Origin: Adiantum capillus-veneris
Lineage: Eukaryota; Streptophyta; Polypodiopsida; Polypodiales; Pteridaceae
Direction of reading: 5' to 3'
DNA length: 64,000 nucleotides
Assembly: GCA_014529385.2 (NCBI GenBank)
Contig: CM043964.1
Coordinates: forward strand, 130,412,920 to 130,476,919
Both the position numbers and the translations under genes were made by a program. Of the stretch, positions 13,123-25,800 are shown one piece after another (position 1 is the first letter of the stretch; each line of letters begins with the position of its first letter). Under the pieces are notes generated by a model that was not told the DNA's origin, ran no database searches, and was given only the letters and a program-made list of their open reading frames with translations.

Positions 13123-14565
13123 AGCACTAAGTTGATTCATAACTCTTTAGGCTGATTTTTACTCTGATTATCTCTAGCATTGGCACTTGGGCATGTCTAT
13201 ACATCAACTACCCTTGCCAATGATTAGTGGTAGATGAATTGAACACTATCTTGTGTGTCTTTTTTTATATTGGACTTTCTTGACTACATTTTATAATTGC
13301 ATAATGTACATGCGCCTTTGTGTCTACACATACACACCTAATCATAACCCATTGCAATTTTTTTTTAAATGAGCTCTTAAGCACTCCATCTAGAGTTAAT
13401 TTTCTCATTTAATTAATTTGAGAAATTCCAAGATAATTGGTGTGCAAGAAGCCATTTATTTATAGATCCCTTAGTTATCAACACCATGAGAGGTCCTAAT
13501 AGCCCTTACAATATTAAAGTGTGTGAGTGTGTGTACTTGTGTGTGTACGCATGTAGTGGTGGGAACCAGTTTTCTGAACACAACAAAACAAAGGAGGCTT
13601 GTTTTCTTTTAACAACTATGCATCCTCCACCTCACTCACTCAATCCCTTTATTGGATGCCAAAGAAGAACCTTTAACTCCATTTGAGACCCTTTTTGGAT
13701 CTGCTCCATTCAAGGCTTACTTCCCATGATGGTGCCTCATCCCCGGACTCCATGGCACCATCAATTGCAGCCTATAAGATGATTTGGTCCACCCTTGTCT
13801 AAGGTGCATTCATGCGATCTTTCTCCTCTCATTTACCCTTTGGGCCTTAGCCACTCATCCCATGGGAATCCAGTGCTCCTCCAAGCTCAAGCCCTCTTTC
13901 CTAAGGGTGTTCCAAAAAGGTACCAATGTCCCTATTATAGGAGCTCAGCCATGCATTGGTAGATTGCAACATTCAAGAAGCTTGGCAAGATCTTCATACT
14001 CAATGGTCATTATTGCTTTTTTTAAGATCTTCAAGCAGCTATCTAAACATTTTCTTTTGTCAATGGTTTCAATTGTCTTTGTTTGTAATGATGACATTGT
14101 CAATTTTGGATATGATTGTAATGTATGCAACAATTTGAGTGATCAAATCTCTAACATTGCACCCAAGAGCACTTGTACCAAAATGTATACAAATAAAATA
14201 GACATTGCATGTCCCAAAAACATGGTAAGACCCTCCTATTTCACTTTTGTGTCTCTACAATATATATGCACCAAACCAAAATCAAAGCTACGTGACCCAC
14301 ATGTGCACCATCATCATCAAATTCCTCCAAGTTCCAAAAGGCAAGGCAAATTAAGAATAGAAGACGAGGCCACCAACAAAGTTCCAAATAAGATTTGCAA
14401 AGTGTTTTGACACTGTCCCAAACCTCATAGTTGGGAGGTAAGACCTACACTACCCTCTTGCACCAGATTCATTAATGTGCAGTATATTGTTACCCAATGT
14501 AGCCCCTTCTAGACTCCTAATTAGAATCTATGCTTATTATGTAAGATTTATCTTATAGGGTCTTC

Positions 14566-14987
14566 TATTGGGCTAAGCTTTTAGCTTAAACTCATAGTGA
14601 GAACAACCCCTAAAAGCCAAACATGCACCATTATGTGCATAATCACACTTCCCCCCATACCCTTTAGCTTCACATACATGCTACTCATTCCACAAGCACA
14701 TGCTACACACTTGATAGCCACGTGCTACTTGTGGTCGCTCACATGATTCTTGCCATTATCATATGTGGTGCATATCTATCCACTCATTAATTTCATTCCT
14801 CCACCTTGAACCTACATAAGGCCACTATGCAAAACTTGTGTTTCATTCTCTCAATTCTGTAATCAATAAAGTAGGCTTCCATTTTATTTTATTGAGTACA
14901 CTTTATCTAATCTAGCTACTCTCTATTGCTATGGTGCCTATACAACCATGAATGCCACAATGGTTTATCCACCATAGCTCTTATACA
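14566..14987 (+). repeat. 3' LTR of the old copia-type element
   Basis: Diverged partner of 12608-13028. The left end is less certain (TATTGGGCTAAGC against TGTTGGGGATAGC). Confidence 0.7.
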
Positions 14988-15229
14988 TTTTCTAAGATTT
15001 GTTGGTCTCTTTTCATAGCTTCCTTATATTTTTCATTGGAGATTAGCAACCACTTGAGCATGATGATTCTTAGTATCTGTATGAATGTTCCTTGGTACAA
15101 CCTCTTTGCCTTTCTTAGGGTCTTTAACAAGAGGGTGCTACATAGTTGTCCTAAGGATAGGGCCTGTGATTGGTTTAAACTCAAACTAGAAAGGTGTGTG
15201 TTTCCTAACTATAATATGCAAGGAGAATC

Positions 15230-15790
15230 TTGGTCATCAATGGTCTCCTAAAAGCTCTACTTTTTAACATGTTAGCGGCCTCCCAAAAAGCACTTGGATG
15301 ACCTAGACAAAGTCAATAGAAAATTTCTCTTGTAAGGGGGCAAACCCACTACTCATAGATACTCCAAGGTCAAGTGAGAGTCCTCTTGTCTCCCAAAAGA
15401 TAAGGGAGGACGAGGGATCATTGACCTCCCTAGGAAGGCTAGAAAACTAGCAAACACATGAACGAACTTCATGCTTTGGGCTATTCTCCTCTTTAGAACA
15501 GCTGACTTGGATTCACCACTACACCATGGCTTTTTCAAGGTGGTGGCTCATTATGATGAGCCAATGTATGTGTGCACTCTATGAAGCTTCACTAAAAGTC
15601 TCTGTTGTTCTAGCTCTACCTCCTTAGCTATCATGAGAGAAGTGTGTGATTTCATTTGGGTCTCCTTTTCAAAGCAAGTAGGCTTGTTTTCCACCTTAAT
15701 CTTTCCAGTGGTGGTGGTCCCCATTCAAAGTTCCTTCTTTTATGATCTTGTGTGACCTCCATGGATGTAAGGGACACTTAAGGAATCACT
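15230..15790 (+). mobile_element. LINE reverse transcriptase relic
   Basis: The plus strand reads, with interspersed stops, LLKALLFNMLAA, DLDKVNRKFLL, KDKGGRGIIDLPRKA and NFMLWAILLFR. This is the order seen at the end of plant LINE reverse transcriptases: the (L/I)-x-R-x-F-L-W-x-G block, then P-K-x-x-G-G-L-G-(I/L), then the W-rich block. Several stops make it a pseudogene. Neither end is defined. It starts about 240 bp after the old copia-type element, so one may have inserted near the other. Confidence 0.55.
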
Positions 15791-18700
15791 ATGTTGCATG
15801 TGATTTTGTTTCGACATGTGGTCTAGGGAATAGCTAGACTTGTACTTTTTCCCTCGATTGCTTTTCTAATGATTAGTGGTTAACTAATGTGCCAGTTAGG
15901 TGATTGTGAAGATCTCATCTGAGCTCATGAAGGAGGCTTGAGGTGCAATTTGACTCTCAAATAAATGGTCGTTATGATTTCTCATCAATAAATTAAGTTG
16001 TACATAGAATAGATTAAGCAATAAGCTAAATAATGGAAACCATCCCTTAGATCTTCGAGAAGAGGAGCTTCATCCTACACTAAACATCGACTATGTGTTT
16101 ATTCTTGACAACCATGAAGAATCTATTTCTCCTGTTCTCAACAATGCAGAATCAATTTCTCTAGTTCTCAGCAATGAAAAAATGAATGGTGGACATCGGC
16201 CCCCTATTGGTTTTCGAGTGACTAATTAGGGAAAAAGGGCCATATTTTCTTCCAATTTTGACAAAGCTTTGAAGAGACCCTTCTTCTAGAGGAAGGACAC
16301 TAGGGGGTAATAGCTCGGATGTCTGCAATGATGCTCATGAAACTAATCCTCCTCATGGTCTCTCCAACGTTAATTCCAAGTTCAAACCAAATGGAGAATC
16401 TCTAAATAATGTTATATGTTATAAGGGTCGCCATTCTGGTCATTTTGTAGATTTTTTTTTTTTGTCAAGGGGCTTAACAACTACAATCATAAATCCTCCA
16501 ACAATAACAATCCCAATATGCCCCAGTCTATCAAGATGAATGCACATGAACCTCAAATTGAAAATGACCTTGAACTAAATGCCATTGGTGAGGCTTATGA
16601 CCCAAGCTACAATAGTTATCACAATTACATTTGTGTATGTCTATGGAAATTTTCATGGATCTTTCTTTCCATGTCTCTAGTATTGAGAGAGAGAGAGAGA
16701 GAGAGAGGCCATTATATTTACTTGATTACCCTAAAGCCTCTAAAACAATGAGCATAGCTTTGTAGTTAGATCATTTGTTGTTCAAATATGATGAGCAGAG
16801 TAGTAGCTTGTACATATTTTTTTAATAGATGTTGCCCTTTTGATGGCTTATATGTGTGTAACCACATATAGATGCAAGACCACATGCATTATGCATAGAT
16901 TGTTTAAACCATATCTAGTAGAAATAGTGTGGAGACACTAATACCATCTCATTGTGAGATATATCTTAGTCTAAGATTACAATCTTTGATGTGGCACTAG
17001 CATTTAGATTGCAAGAGATAATTTTTTTTGAGGACAAAAACCTTCTTGAAGCACACATCAAGATATTTCCTTAAATATTCCAAACACATGTACTAGTGTA
17101 AGAATCATTTTTTGTAGTGGTGCAATACCTTTATTGGACATCTCTAAACGCCACATGGCCTACCCATAGATGTGGCAAAGATTGGGAATAAAGATGTAGG
17201 TTAATTTTTTCTATCTTGTTGTGGTTGCAAAACCATTCCTATCCTAATAACCATTGATGAGTGTGATACATAGAGATCTTTGTGAAAAATAATGAGAGGT
17301 ACTTGGTTTGGGGTGTAGTCTCTATGAAATATATGGTTAGGGATCTTGTTTTAAGTCATAGAGGTAAGGAGAAGTTAAGAGAAGAGATACAAGGTGAGTG
17401 ATTTTCCAAGGGTAAATTCTTCTCACAAATATTTTTCCTTAATGGTCTTGGGTAACCAAGATATGTAAGGCAGAAAATGCCTAGAAGATGGGGTGCCTTA
17501 TAATCATGGGTTGTGATACTTGCTTGAACTGAGCATCACACTTTGGCTACAAATCCTTTGCTAGTCAAAAGTCTTGATCATGACATGCATGCCAAACTAT
17601 TCTAGAAGCATGGTGCCTTCAATGTCTTTCGTATTTTGTGGTAGGCATACTGACTGTCAGGTAGTTGTCGCTTGAAAGCTATGCATTAGAGCACCATGAT
17701 CTCCATGCGAAATGTTGCTAGCTAATAACTTTCAAGAGTCTAGAATTTGGACACTAATAGTTGACTAAAGCTAAAGTATTGTCTAACTGCATTGAAAGAG
17801 TTAAATTGAACAAGATATAGACTAATTAGAGACAAACTCAGATTGTACATGTTGGAATTCAGATAGATTAGCATAATGATGCCAAGATCCACATCAATAT
17901 GAATGGGAAATACTACTTGCAATTAGGCTTAGCTCACACTAGGGCAATGTAAATCTCAACCTCTAAATCTAATAGAGCAGGTAACAACAAAGGTAAGTGT
18001 GTATGAGTAAGTAACCCCAAAAAATAAGTAAGGGGCTATGATAGGAATTGACACCCATATGCCCATCTTAAGACATTTGTTTGTCATATGAAGATCAAAA
18101 CTTTCATGCATCAAACATTAGAAAAGCTTGTTCAAATTTTCCTTCCATAGGGAAGGGAGGTAAAATAGGGTATCCACCAATGGAAGGGAGTACATTACGA
18201 TGCCCATCTAATTTAGAGAACACGAACATGCTATATCATTGAAAATGGGAAAGTCGAATTCAATATAGGAGTGTGTTCTAGTCTTCCTATATTTCCAAAT
18301 GTGTAGTGGAGAATGTTTTGACCTACACAAAAGCTTGTAAATATAAATTCTACCAATATTCCTTACCAAACACATTCCTTCTTATATTCTTCACCAAACA
18401 TATTACTTAATTACAGAAGTTGACTTGTTATTATCATTACATTTCGTCACTAGAAGGAAAAATAAAATTATGCACATCCATGGGAAAGGGTACTACTTCT
18501 TGGTGCTTGTCTTTTAAAAGAATAGGGAGCCCTTCAAATCAGAACATTGGTAAGGGATTTGTATTTATAATGTTACCTAGTTGATGCTTGCAAAATGTAA
18601 GGAAAAAAAGAAGGGGTCAAGGTCACATTTTGAGGGAGCTGGTGCAAAGCAATTCAAATATGGTGGAGAAAATAGCAAGGACGTTGTGAGTCACCAGTAA

Positions 18701-18950
18701 TGCTTGCAAGCCATTAAAGAATGATGTACTAGTAGTTACTCCATTTTTTAATTTCAAATTCCCATTTAAAGTTGGATTTGGTTTTTGTTTTACATATGTA
18801 AATCCAGAGTCCGTTTGATCTAGATTTGTAGAGCCTACTTAAATATAAGAGGTTTTCTGAAAGTGGGCTAGCTCTTGGCACTGATTAGATGGATATGCAT
18901 GCCAGTGTGGCATGCTTCTAGAAGTCCCGGCCTATTTTGCTATAAGGAAA
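15791..18950. other. Gene-free interval
   Basis: No intact gene. Around 16405-16450 the plus strand reads CYKGRHSGHFVDF, which resembles a decayed CCHC knuckle, perhaps from a retroelement gag, but nothing around it supports this. A short (GA)n lies at about 16685-16706. Confidence 0.5.
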
Positions 18951-18959
18951 TTGTTTTTG

Positions 18960-19900
18960 GGAATGCCTAAACTTTCATGTGCTTTATCTCAAATGCAACC
19001 ACCTTTGTTTGCATTCATGAGCAAGTGGTAGCTCAAGAGCTACATACATGTTGAGATTGCCAAGTTTCAATTGTTGAAAGATACCTCTAGTCTCATAAAG
19101 ATACGTATGCAAATTGTGGCATGCTTGTGGAAGCACAGGATGTGTTTGATGACAAAGTGGTAGTGTGGGATATAGCAATGTTGAATGTGTTGATTGGAAG
19201 CTATGCATAACTCGGAAAGGATGGTGTAGTTTTAAGCAATTTTTTAAGATATAAAAAATGGGTGTTGGGCCAGATAAAGTGAATTTTATAATCTTGCTTA
19301 GCGCGTGTAGTCATAGACGTCTATTGGATGTGGCTCATTTTCATTTTGAGACCATGGCATCATCCCAATCAAAGGACATCACAAGTTGGGTGCCTTTCTT
19401 AGAACGCCTTCGCATATTATCAATCTTGAAGGTATATGGCATTATGTATGATATTGACACATGCAAATGAATTCATGATGAGAGAGTCAGCCAAGAGATA
19501 AATTTAGTCAACATGCATGTCAAATGTGGTGTGTTGCTGAAAGCATAGAAGTTGGCAAGCTACTTGTTGCTGGAATATAAGAGTTGGACAAAAAATCTCT
19601 AGAATGGAATCTTCCCAAATGTAAGCACTACCTCTAATGGATGAAAGCCAAATGTGTATGGTTAGCTATGTATGCTTTATGGGATTGCATGAAACAAAGA
19701 ACATGTATTGCATGATTAGACTTTCTTGGACAAGCTTTTTCTTATATGTTTGACAAGGGTAGGCCAAGAAGCACTTCATCGTTCTCATTAGATGAAAAGC
19801 GATAGTTTTTCATTTCTGGATGTGGTTAGCTATGCATGCTTGTGAAGGTGTCTAGCATTATAATATAAGACACATTGACATGGGCTAATATTGTTATGAT
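18960..19900 (+). pseudogene. Degraded pentatricopeptide repeat (PPR) gene
   Basis: Scattered plus-strand reading blocks match the P-L-S class PPR pattern: YANCGMLVEAQDVFD near 19105, GPDKVNFIILLSACSHRRLL from 19267, ERVSQEINLVNMHVKCGVLL near 19487, and a weaker block ending DVVSYACL near 19840. The motifs (Y-A-K-C-G-x-L-x-x-A, P-D-x-V-x-F-x-x-L-L-x-A-C-S-H) are typical of plant organellar RNA-binding PPR proteins. Stops and frame changes between the blocks show it is not functional. No intact start or C-terminal E/DYW domain was recognised. Confidence 0.6.
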
Positions 19901-19930
19901 GAGATTATTGGTCAAGGACACCGAGATTGT

Positions 19931-20302
19931 GGGGTACTTTTTGAATGCACAAAACGTTAATCTAGGATGTCATGTCGTGACCATTATTAAGAGTTTGGCT
20001 TACCTCAACATACACCTAGGCTTTGTTAGCATCGGGGATCTTAGGTCACTCTAAGACTATTTGGAATCTAGATCTCTTCTATATTAGAACGTATGTTAAG
20101 CTCATGATTATGTCAGGGGGTACTTTTGAATGCACAAAACGTTAATCTAGGATGTCATCTCGCGACCAATATTAAAAGTTTGGCTTACCTCGACATACAC
20201 CTTGGCTTTGTTAGCATTGGGGGTCTTAGGTCACTCTGAGACTAGTTGCAATTTAGATCTCTTCAATATTAGAACATATGTTAAGCTCATGATTATGTGA
20301 GG
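19931..20302. repeat. Tandem duplication, unit about 186 bp
   Basis: Unit 1 (about 19931-20116) and unit 2 (about 20117-20302) both run from GGGTACTTT(T)TGAATGCAC through AACGTTAATCTAGGATGTCA to TTAAGCTCATGATTATGT. They differ by roughly 20 substitutions. No coding function recognised. Confidence 0.85.
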
Positions 20303-21728
20303 GGCTAAATAAACTTATAGGTGACGGAGAAAACTTGTGAGAAGATTTCTATCATATTAGATTTTATGCTAGGTTGTTGGCAAGTGTCACAACTTTAACC
20401 ATCTTGGTGTAAAAAACATTGTCCTTCAAATTTTGACCTAAAATACGGCATTTGGCAATTGCAAAAGCTGTAACAATGTACTCGTTTCAATGTTGCAAAA
20501 ACTCATTATTTTTTATTTTACTGAAAACATAAGAAATTTGAGTTGGTTTTCTTTCCCTCTTTACTCATAATTTTCTTTTTTTAGCGCGCCTTATTTTACT
20601 TTCAAACTCTCAATTAGGCTACAATCTTTTGGCAATTACATTTGTGGGTAGTTTTTTTGTTTATAAGCAATTGTTTTTTGTAAAGTTTTGTTTTACATTT
20701 TAATCATTATTTAGATCCAATCTTGCTTCTTTTTACTCGCTCAATATTCTTTTTTCTCCCCTTTGTAAGCAATATTTTTCTTTCATTGCAGAATAGTACA
20801 AGCTTGTGAATATTTTTTGTTTATATTAAAGTGATGGTATTTTCTTGGAGAACTTTAGGGAAACACGAGAGATCAAAGGCAAGTTATGTGCATCAATGAG
20901 GGACATCGAAAAGTGCAATAAGCACTACCACATTTTGCTTTTGAATGCTGAGAATGAATGCACAAAATTTGTATGCATTCGTGGGAATGGCTTGTTCTCA
21001 CGTATTATAAAAAATTAAGGAGGACTGCACAAATTCCCCTGCAAGGAAACTTGCATAATTTTCTTTTTTTTGGAACCACATTGTGTTCTTTAAAACGTAC
21101 ATTAAAATGAATGTCGATTGTGCATGCCTCACTAGGCCACAACCAACCATAACCACATCATGCAACAACCATAGAGAGCAAGCACAAGACAAGTCATTCC
21201 CATAGTAGGTCAACATTCATCCCTTAATGTATACGCCGTCAATACTGTTGCATGAAGGCAATACATCAGCTTGCTAAAGGAAATAGAGCAGGTACCCTCA
21301 TTCTCACAATCCCTTCATTACGTCAACCACAATTTCAAAAAATTACAAAACAAAAGTTACAGGTAAGAGCACGAAATGAAAAGCCTTGAAAGTCAAAGAC
21401 AATTATGCTATATAAAGAGGTAGCCTCACTTGCAAGAAATTTGCATAAGTTTCTTAATATGTTTTCTTGTACCTCCTCCTCGATTTCCCACCACGTATTG
21501 AATTTATTTTTTCCAAGGCCATTGAGCTCCCAATCTCAAAAAAATAAAAAATCTTTCAAAACATATAAAGTGTATAAATGAAGGGCGAGTTTAAGAAATG
21601 GAAATACAGATGAAAGTGGAAAGTCAAAAGTCCTTGTGTCTATAAGGGGTGGTCAACTTCACATTGCATTGGTATATTTGTCTCCTTTCGTTTATTATCC
21701 CTTAACGTTTTCTTCTCTTTAAAGTGTC

Positions 21729-21731
<3 letters not shown>
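20303..21731. other. Gene-free interval
   Basis: AT-rich, no family signature on either strand. Confidence 0.55.

Positions 21732-21788
<57 letters not shown>
21732..21788. repeat. Compound (CT)n(GT)n microsatellite
   Basis: CT run of about 28 bp followed directly by GT run of about 28 bp. Confidence 0.95.
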
Positions 21789-21793
<5 letters not shown>

Positions 21794-22854
21794 TTGTATT
21801 CGTCCTTCTCTGCTAATAATTTGCAAATCTATATGCTTCATCATTGCTCGTTGCTACGTGCTATAGGCTAACGCATTGTTTTATTATTATTGAGGGAATC
21901 TTTAAATTAAAAAAATAATTACAATTCATTAGGAGACACATTAGAAATAAGCTCATCAATAATTATGATAATAGGAATAACTTGTAATTCTTTAGGAGAT
22001 ACATTAGAAAATAAGTTCATAGCTAATTATGATAATGGATCAAAATGAGAACTAGAATCATTGTGGTTTTTTTTTTAATACACCAGAGGGCCCGTAGGGG
22101 GAGGTGATTATCCCTTCCAAATATTAGCCGCGTATCATCGGGCAAGGGCCGCGCATGGGCATCATCACCATGGCCACCTACTTGATGCACCACGTGTTGA
22201 GAATTGAAATCAATGTTCCCAAAGAACATTTTTCTAAACAAATAGAAAAAAATTGAGCTATTGAAATTACAAGTTTTTTTCCCAAACTTTGCAGGTTTTT
22301 TGAAAAGTTACATATTATTATGCCTAGGTGTGCCCTTCCTTCAAATTAGCTGGACCTCTCCCTAAAGATGGCTGGTGGGAATTCTTGACCTAGGCCAAAC
22401 AGGCCAACTGCAATTCCTCGTGTTCATTCACATTCCTGTCAAAGGGAAGGACTAGCATTTGGTAAATTTGGATCCTCCCCTTGATATGGTTAAGATGGGT
22501 GAGATACATGCACATCTCCTCGACAATAACACCTGAAAATTCCGAATTTCGTTTGTATCTTGGCAACAATGACACCTAGGAAGCTTTCCAAATCCAGCTT
22601 TAGATGCAGCTATTTACAAAAATAGCGACAGCTTGTCTGATATATTTCTTCCATCCCATCTCGAAATCTTTGAAATTCTCGGTATAGTGAAATGGAAAAT
22701 AGGAACTACATGATGTAGAGAGCTATCTCCTGTATGGAGCTCAGCACACACAAACTTCAAAGAAAGATTTTCTGCTCAAACCCATCTTAATTACAAAAGA
22801 TTGATACAATGTTAAACATCAACTTATATCATGAAGCTTGCTAACACCTCTACT
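21789..22854. other. Gene-free interval downstream of the DUF639 gene
   Basis: The 3' untranslated region of the DUF639 gene should lie in the right-hand part, but its end cannot be fixed. Nothing else recognised. Confidence 0.5.
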
Positions 22855-25800
22855 TTAGCCTTGAACTGCTTCCCTTATATCCTTCTCCTCTTTGGACTCT
22901 ACAATGCGGACAGGAAGAGGTGGTATGCTGTGCCACAGTTCACGTAATCGTCGGTGGAGCTTGCTTCCGGACGTCTTGTTTTTAAATGTAGATGTAAAGA
23001 TAGCCACATGGATGGCCAATGCCAAGACTCTGAAAGGAATCATTGCCAAAACCAAGGCCAAGCCAAAGAGAACGCAAACAAGCAGATTGGTTGCCTGCAC
23101 ATATCAAGCAAATAGTTAGAAAGCTGGGGAACAAAAATAAGAAAAATTTCTTTGAGCTTCAGTTCTGTGCAAAAGAAATGCTTGACTTTTCATTCAAGAG
23201 GCACACGAACATTGTAGAACTCCCATAGCACTTTGTAGCCTCTTATAGAATACCAATGCACATCAATGTTTCAGGCTTAAACCTTGTCATTGTGTTCTTG
23301 AGCTTTAAAAAAAGTCAAAAGTATGTTTGCCCCGGGGGGGGGGGTGCACTATGTAATCATGTTTTAATGTATCACATGAGTTCAGCAGGAGAGGTCTTTC
23401 AATGCAAAATTTTAGGCAGATTAACAGAGATGCATTGACAAAAAGGGTTTTTATATTCCATTTTGGAAAATTCTAAAATAAGGGGTCATTTTATTCATTC
23501 AGACATGTTAAAAAAGGGGTTTTTTAAATACACGTTATATAAGGGGGTTCTTAATAGTGCATCCCCCGAGGTTTGCCCCAAACATGCTTGAAAAATATCA
23601 AACGTGCCCAAGCATCTGGGCATTGAATATACTGGTATGTTTCAATCTATGCTCATTGCTTACCTATTTTTGGAAGCAAGCACCAAAGATTCATGCATTA
23701 AAATTTATCAGTAAATTCAAGACCTATTTTATTACTTGGTAGTGCACCTATTAATGTCCTTTGCTTGATCCATTCCTATTTCTGTAGAAGGAAAGAAGAG
23801 AGTTTGATAGACAGATTGGGCACATTTTCCAATCTAGATATATTGTAGTGTTTTTTGTTTTTTGTTTCTGCAAGTAACGTACTTCCATATCCGCATGCGT
23901 ATGCGTTCGTTTTCTATCTATGCAGGTAAGCAAGCCCGTACGCGAAGAATGTAGCCCTTGCTCCAACTCGCAACGAATTGTTAGCAAGCAGGAGCACCAT
24001 TAAAAGGGAATGTATCAGCACCACCCCCTCAGCGATGCACGAGCTGGGGTCCTCTTTTATCTTACCACCCCCCTGTACAATACCGCAATATTGTATCATC
24101 GCAATTAGAAACATTAAGGAAATGAGACCGGAAACAGTTTGATGAGCCTCAACACAAACCAGCAGAATTTATGTTTGTATGTTGCCTGTCAACTAACTTG
24201 GAAGTTCTCTCAACAAGTGCAGATACACTTTGCAACAAGCGAACTTTACGCTTTCAGCTCAGTAATCTTCAAGACTTAGCTTCCAAATTTGTAAATAGAA
24301 AAGAGATCTCAAAAGTTTTACCTCTGGATTGACAGAAAGGGCCAGCGCCCACATCTTCAGAAGGCCAACATTTGTTGCTTGAAGAATACCTTGAAACTGC
24401 GAGACAGCCCTTTGCACCGTAACCACCTGGTCAAGACTCACTCCACCAGATGGACCTTGAACCACAATTTCTTGATATTTAGAAGCTTTGTTGGTGACCC
24501 TAAGCCAGATTATGAAAGCTCCTGCTGCTGCAACTGCAAATGGGATCAAGTAGCCTACCCAATCCCTGGAAGATATTGATAAGTCAGTAAAGTCTTTGTC
24601 TTCAAAGATGCATATGCATGTGCTTGTGTACAAACCAGTAAGCATTTTAATACAATACTGTCTATAGTTGTTGTCTGCATGCGCACGTGCACACAAACAA
24701 AAAAAAAAGAAACAGAAAAAAACTCACTTGTAGATAATGTAAGCAAGAATGACAGCAAAGTGGAATGTCTCGAGAGGCCTATTCCAGGACAACACATTCC
24801 GAAACCAAAGAGCAAATGCTATCACAGGCTTCAGAAGTTCCTGCAACGCTCAAGGCAAACAACAATTAAGTGTCGAGCGACGACCTTTTGAAGTGTAAGG
24901 TTTCTAATACAGCGACATTAGTACATACTAGAAGCAATCTCTTAACTGCGTAGATGGTTTGGTCAATATACATAATATTTTCTGCCAGCACTTCCCATTG
25001 CATAGTATCACACAATGCATCCCAGCCACCAACACACATGTACATGTATGTAGGTTAAACCATGAACCTAATGCATCACAAGGAAGGCTCAAATCAACAA
25101 GGTCTAAAGTATGATCTCAAAGGGTTAGCAAGGCTCTGATTCATGCAAATGCCAGAATTACATGAAAACACAACTGACACATAATCAGCTACCTCCTACA
25201 TGGTGGCAAGTTTCAACAGTATTATCGTTGTAAAGTGCTAATACCATTAAAAACGTGAGAGAGAGAGAATTACATTCATGACAGCAACATTTGTACCCAC
25301 ACCATCAAGCTTCACCTCTTCTTCTAGTGCTTTCACCTTCTGGGTCTGTTGCGAAAGACTTCTTGCTTCAATCACAGCCCTCTCAAGAGGCGTTAGTTCA
25401 CCAGGCTTGACTTTATAAATTACAGTCGAAGGCTTGCAATCTCGCCACACAAGTAAGCATTGTAATAGCTTTACTGCAGTGTTGGGTACGGCAATACTCC
25501 CATCGCTCTTGTCGAACGCACTTTTTGCTTCCTCCTCAGTGATATGCAATGTCGCATTCTTGATTGTGTTTGCAAGAGCCTCCAAAACCAAATCGCCCCA
25601 AGATAAAAAGCCTTCAGCTGAGCTGTAAACGAGCAGTGCCCCAGGTTTTGTAGGCATAACCTGAACGCAATCTCTCATAGCTTGCAAGCGTATGATCCCT
25701 AGGACTGCTCTGGCTATGGCTTCTGGTTGGCATGTTTCCTCCATATGATACTTTCTTATAAACATATGGCAATCTATAACTTCTTGAATCAATGCAAGCC

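Larger units (their letters stand above)
12608..14987 (+). mobile_element. Old copia-type LTR retrotransposon, internally deleted
   Basis: Two direct repeats of about 420 bp (12608-13028 and 14566-14987) flank a 1.5-kb interior. TGGTATCAGAGC at 13031-13042, 2 bp inside the left repeat, is the initiator tRNA-Met primer site used by many copia elements. Near 13675 the plus strand reads TPFETLFGSAPFK, like the TPFE-x-x-(F/Y)G motif after the copia integrase core, so the interior is partly derived from pol. The LTRs have many mismatches, and the interior has a 208-codon frame (13784-14410) without recognisable domains. This is an old, non-functional and probably internally deleted copy. No clear target duplication was found. 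Confidence 0.75.

Noticed and set aside
13784-14410. 208-codon frame in the interior of the old copia-type element
   Set aside because: No recognisable domain, and the element is old. Likely a chance opening, so described with the element and not as a gene.
14952-15251. 99-codon plus-strand frame beginning inside the old LTR
   Set aside because: Starts in LTR sequence and shows no family pattern. The reverse transcriptase relic begins only after it.
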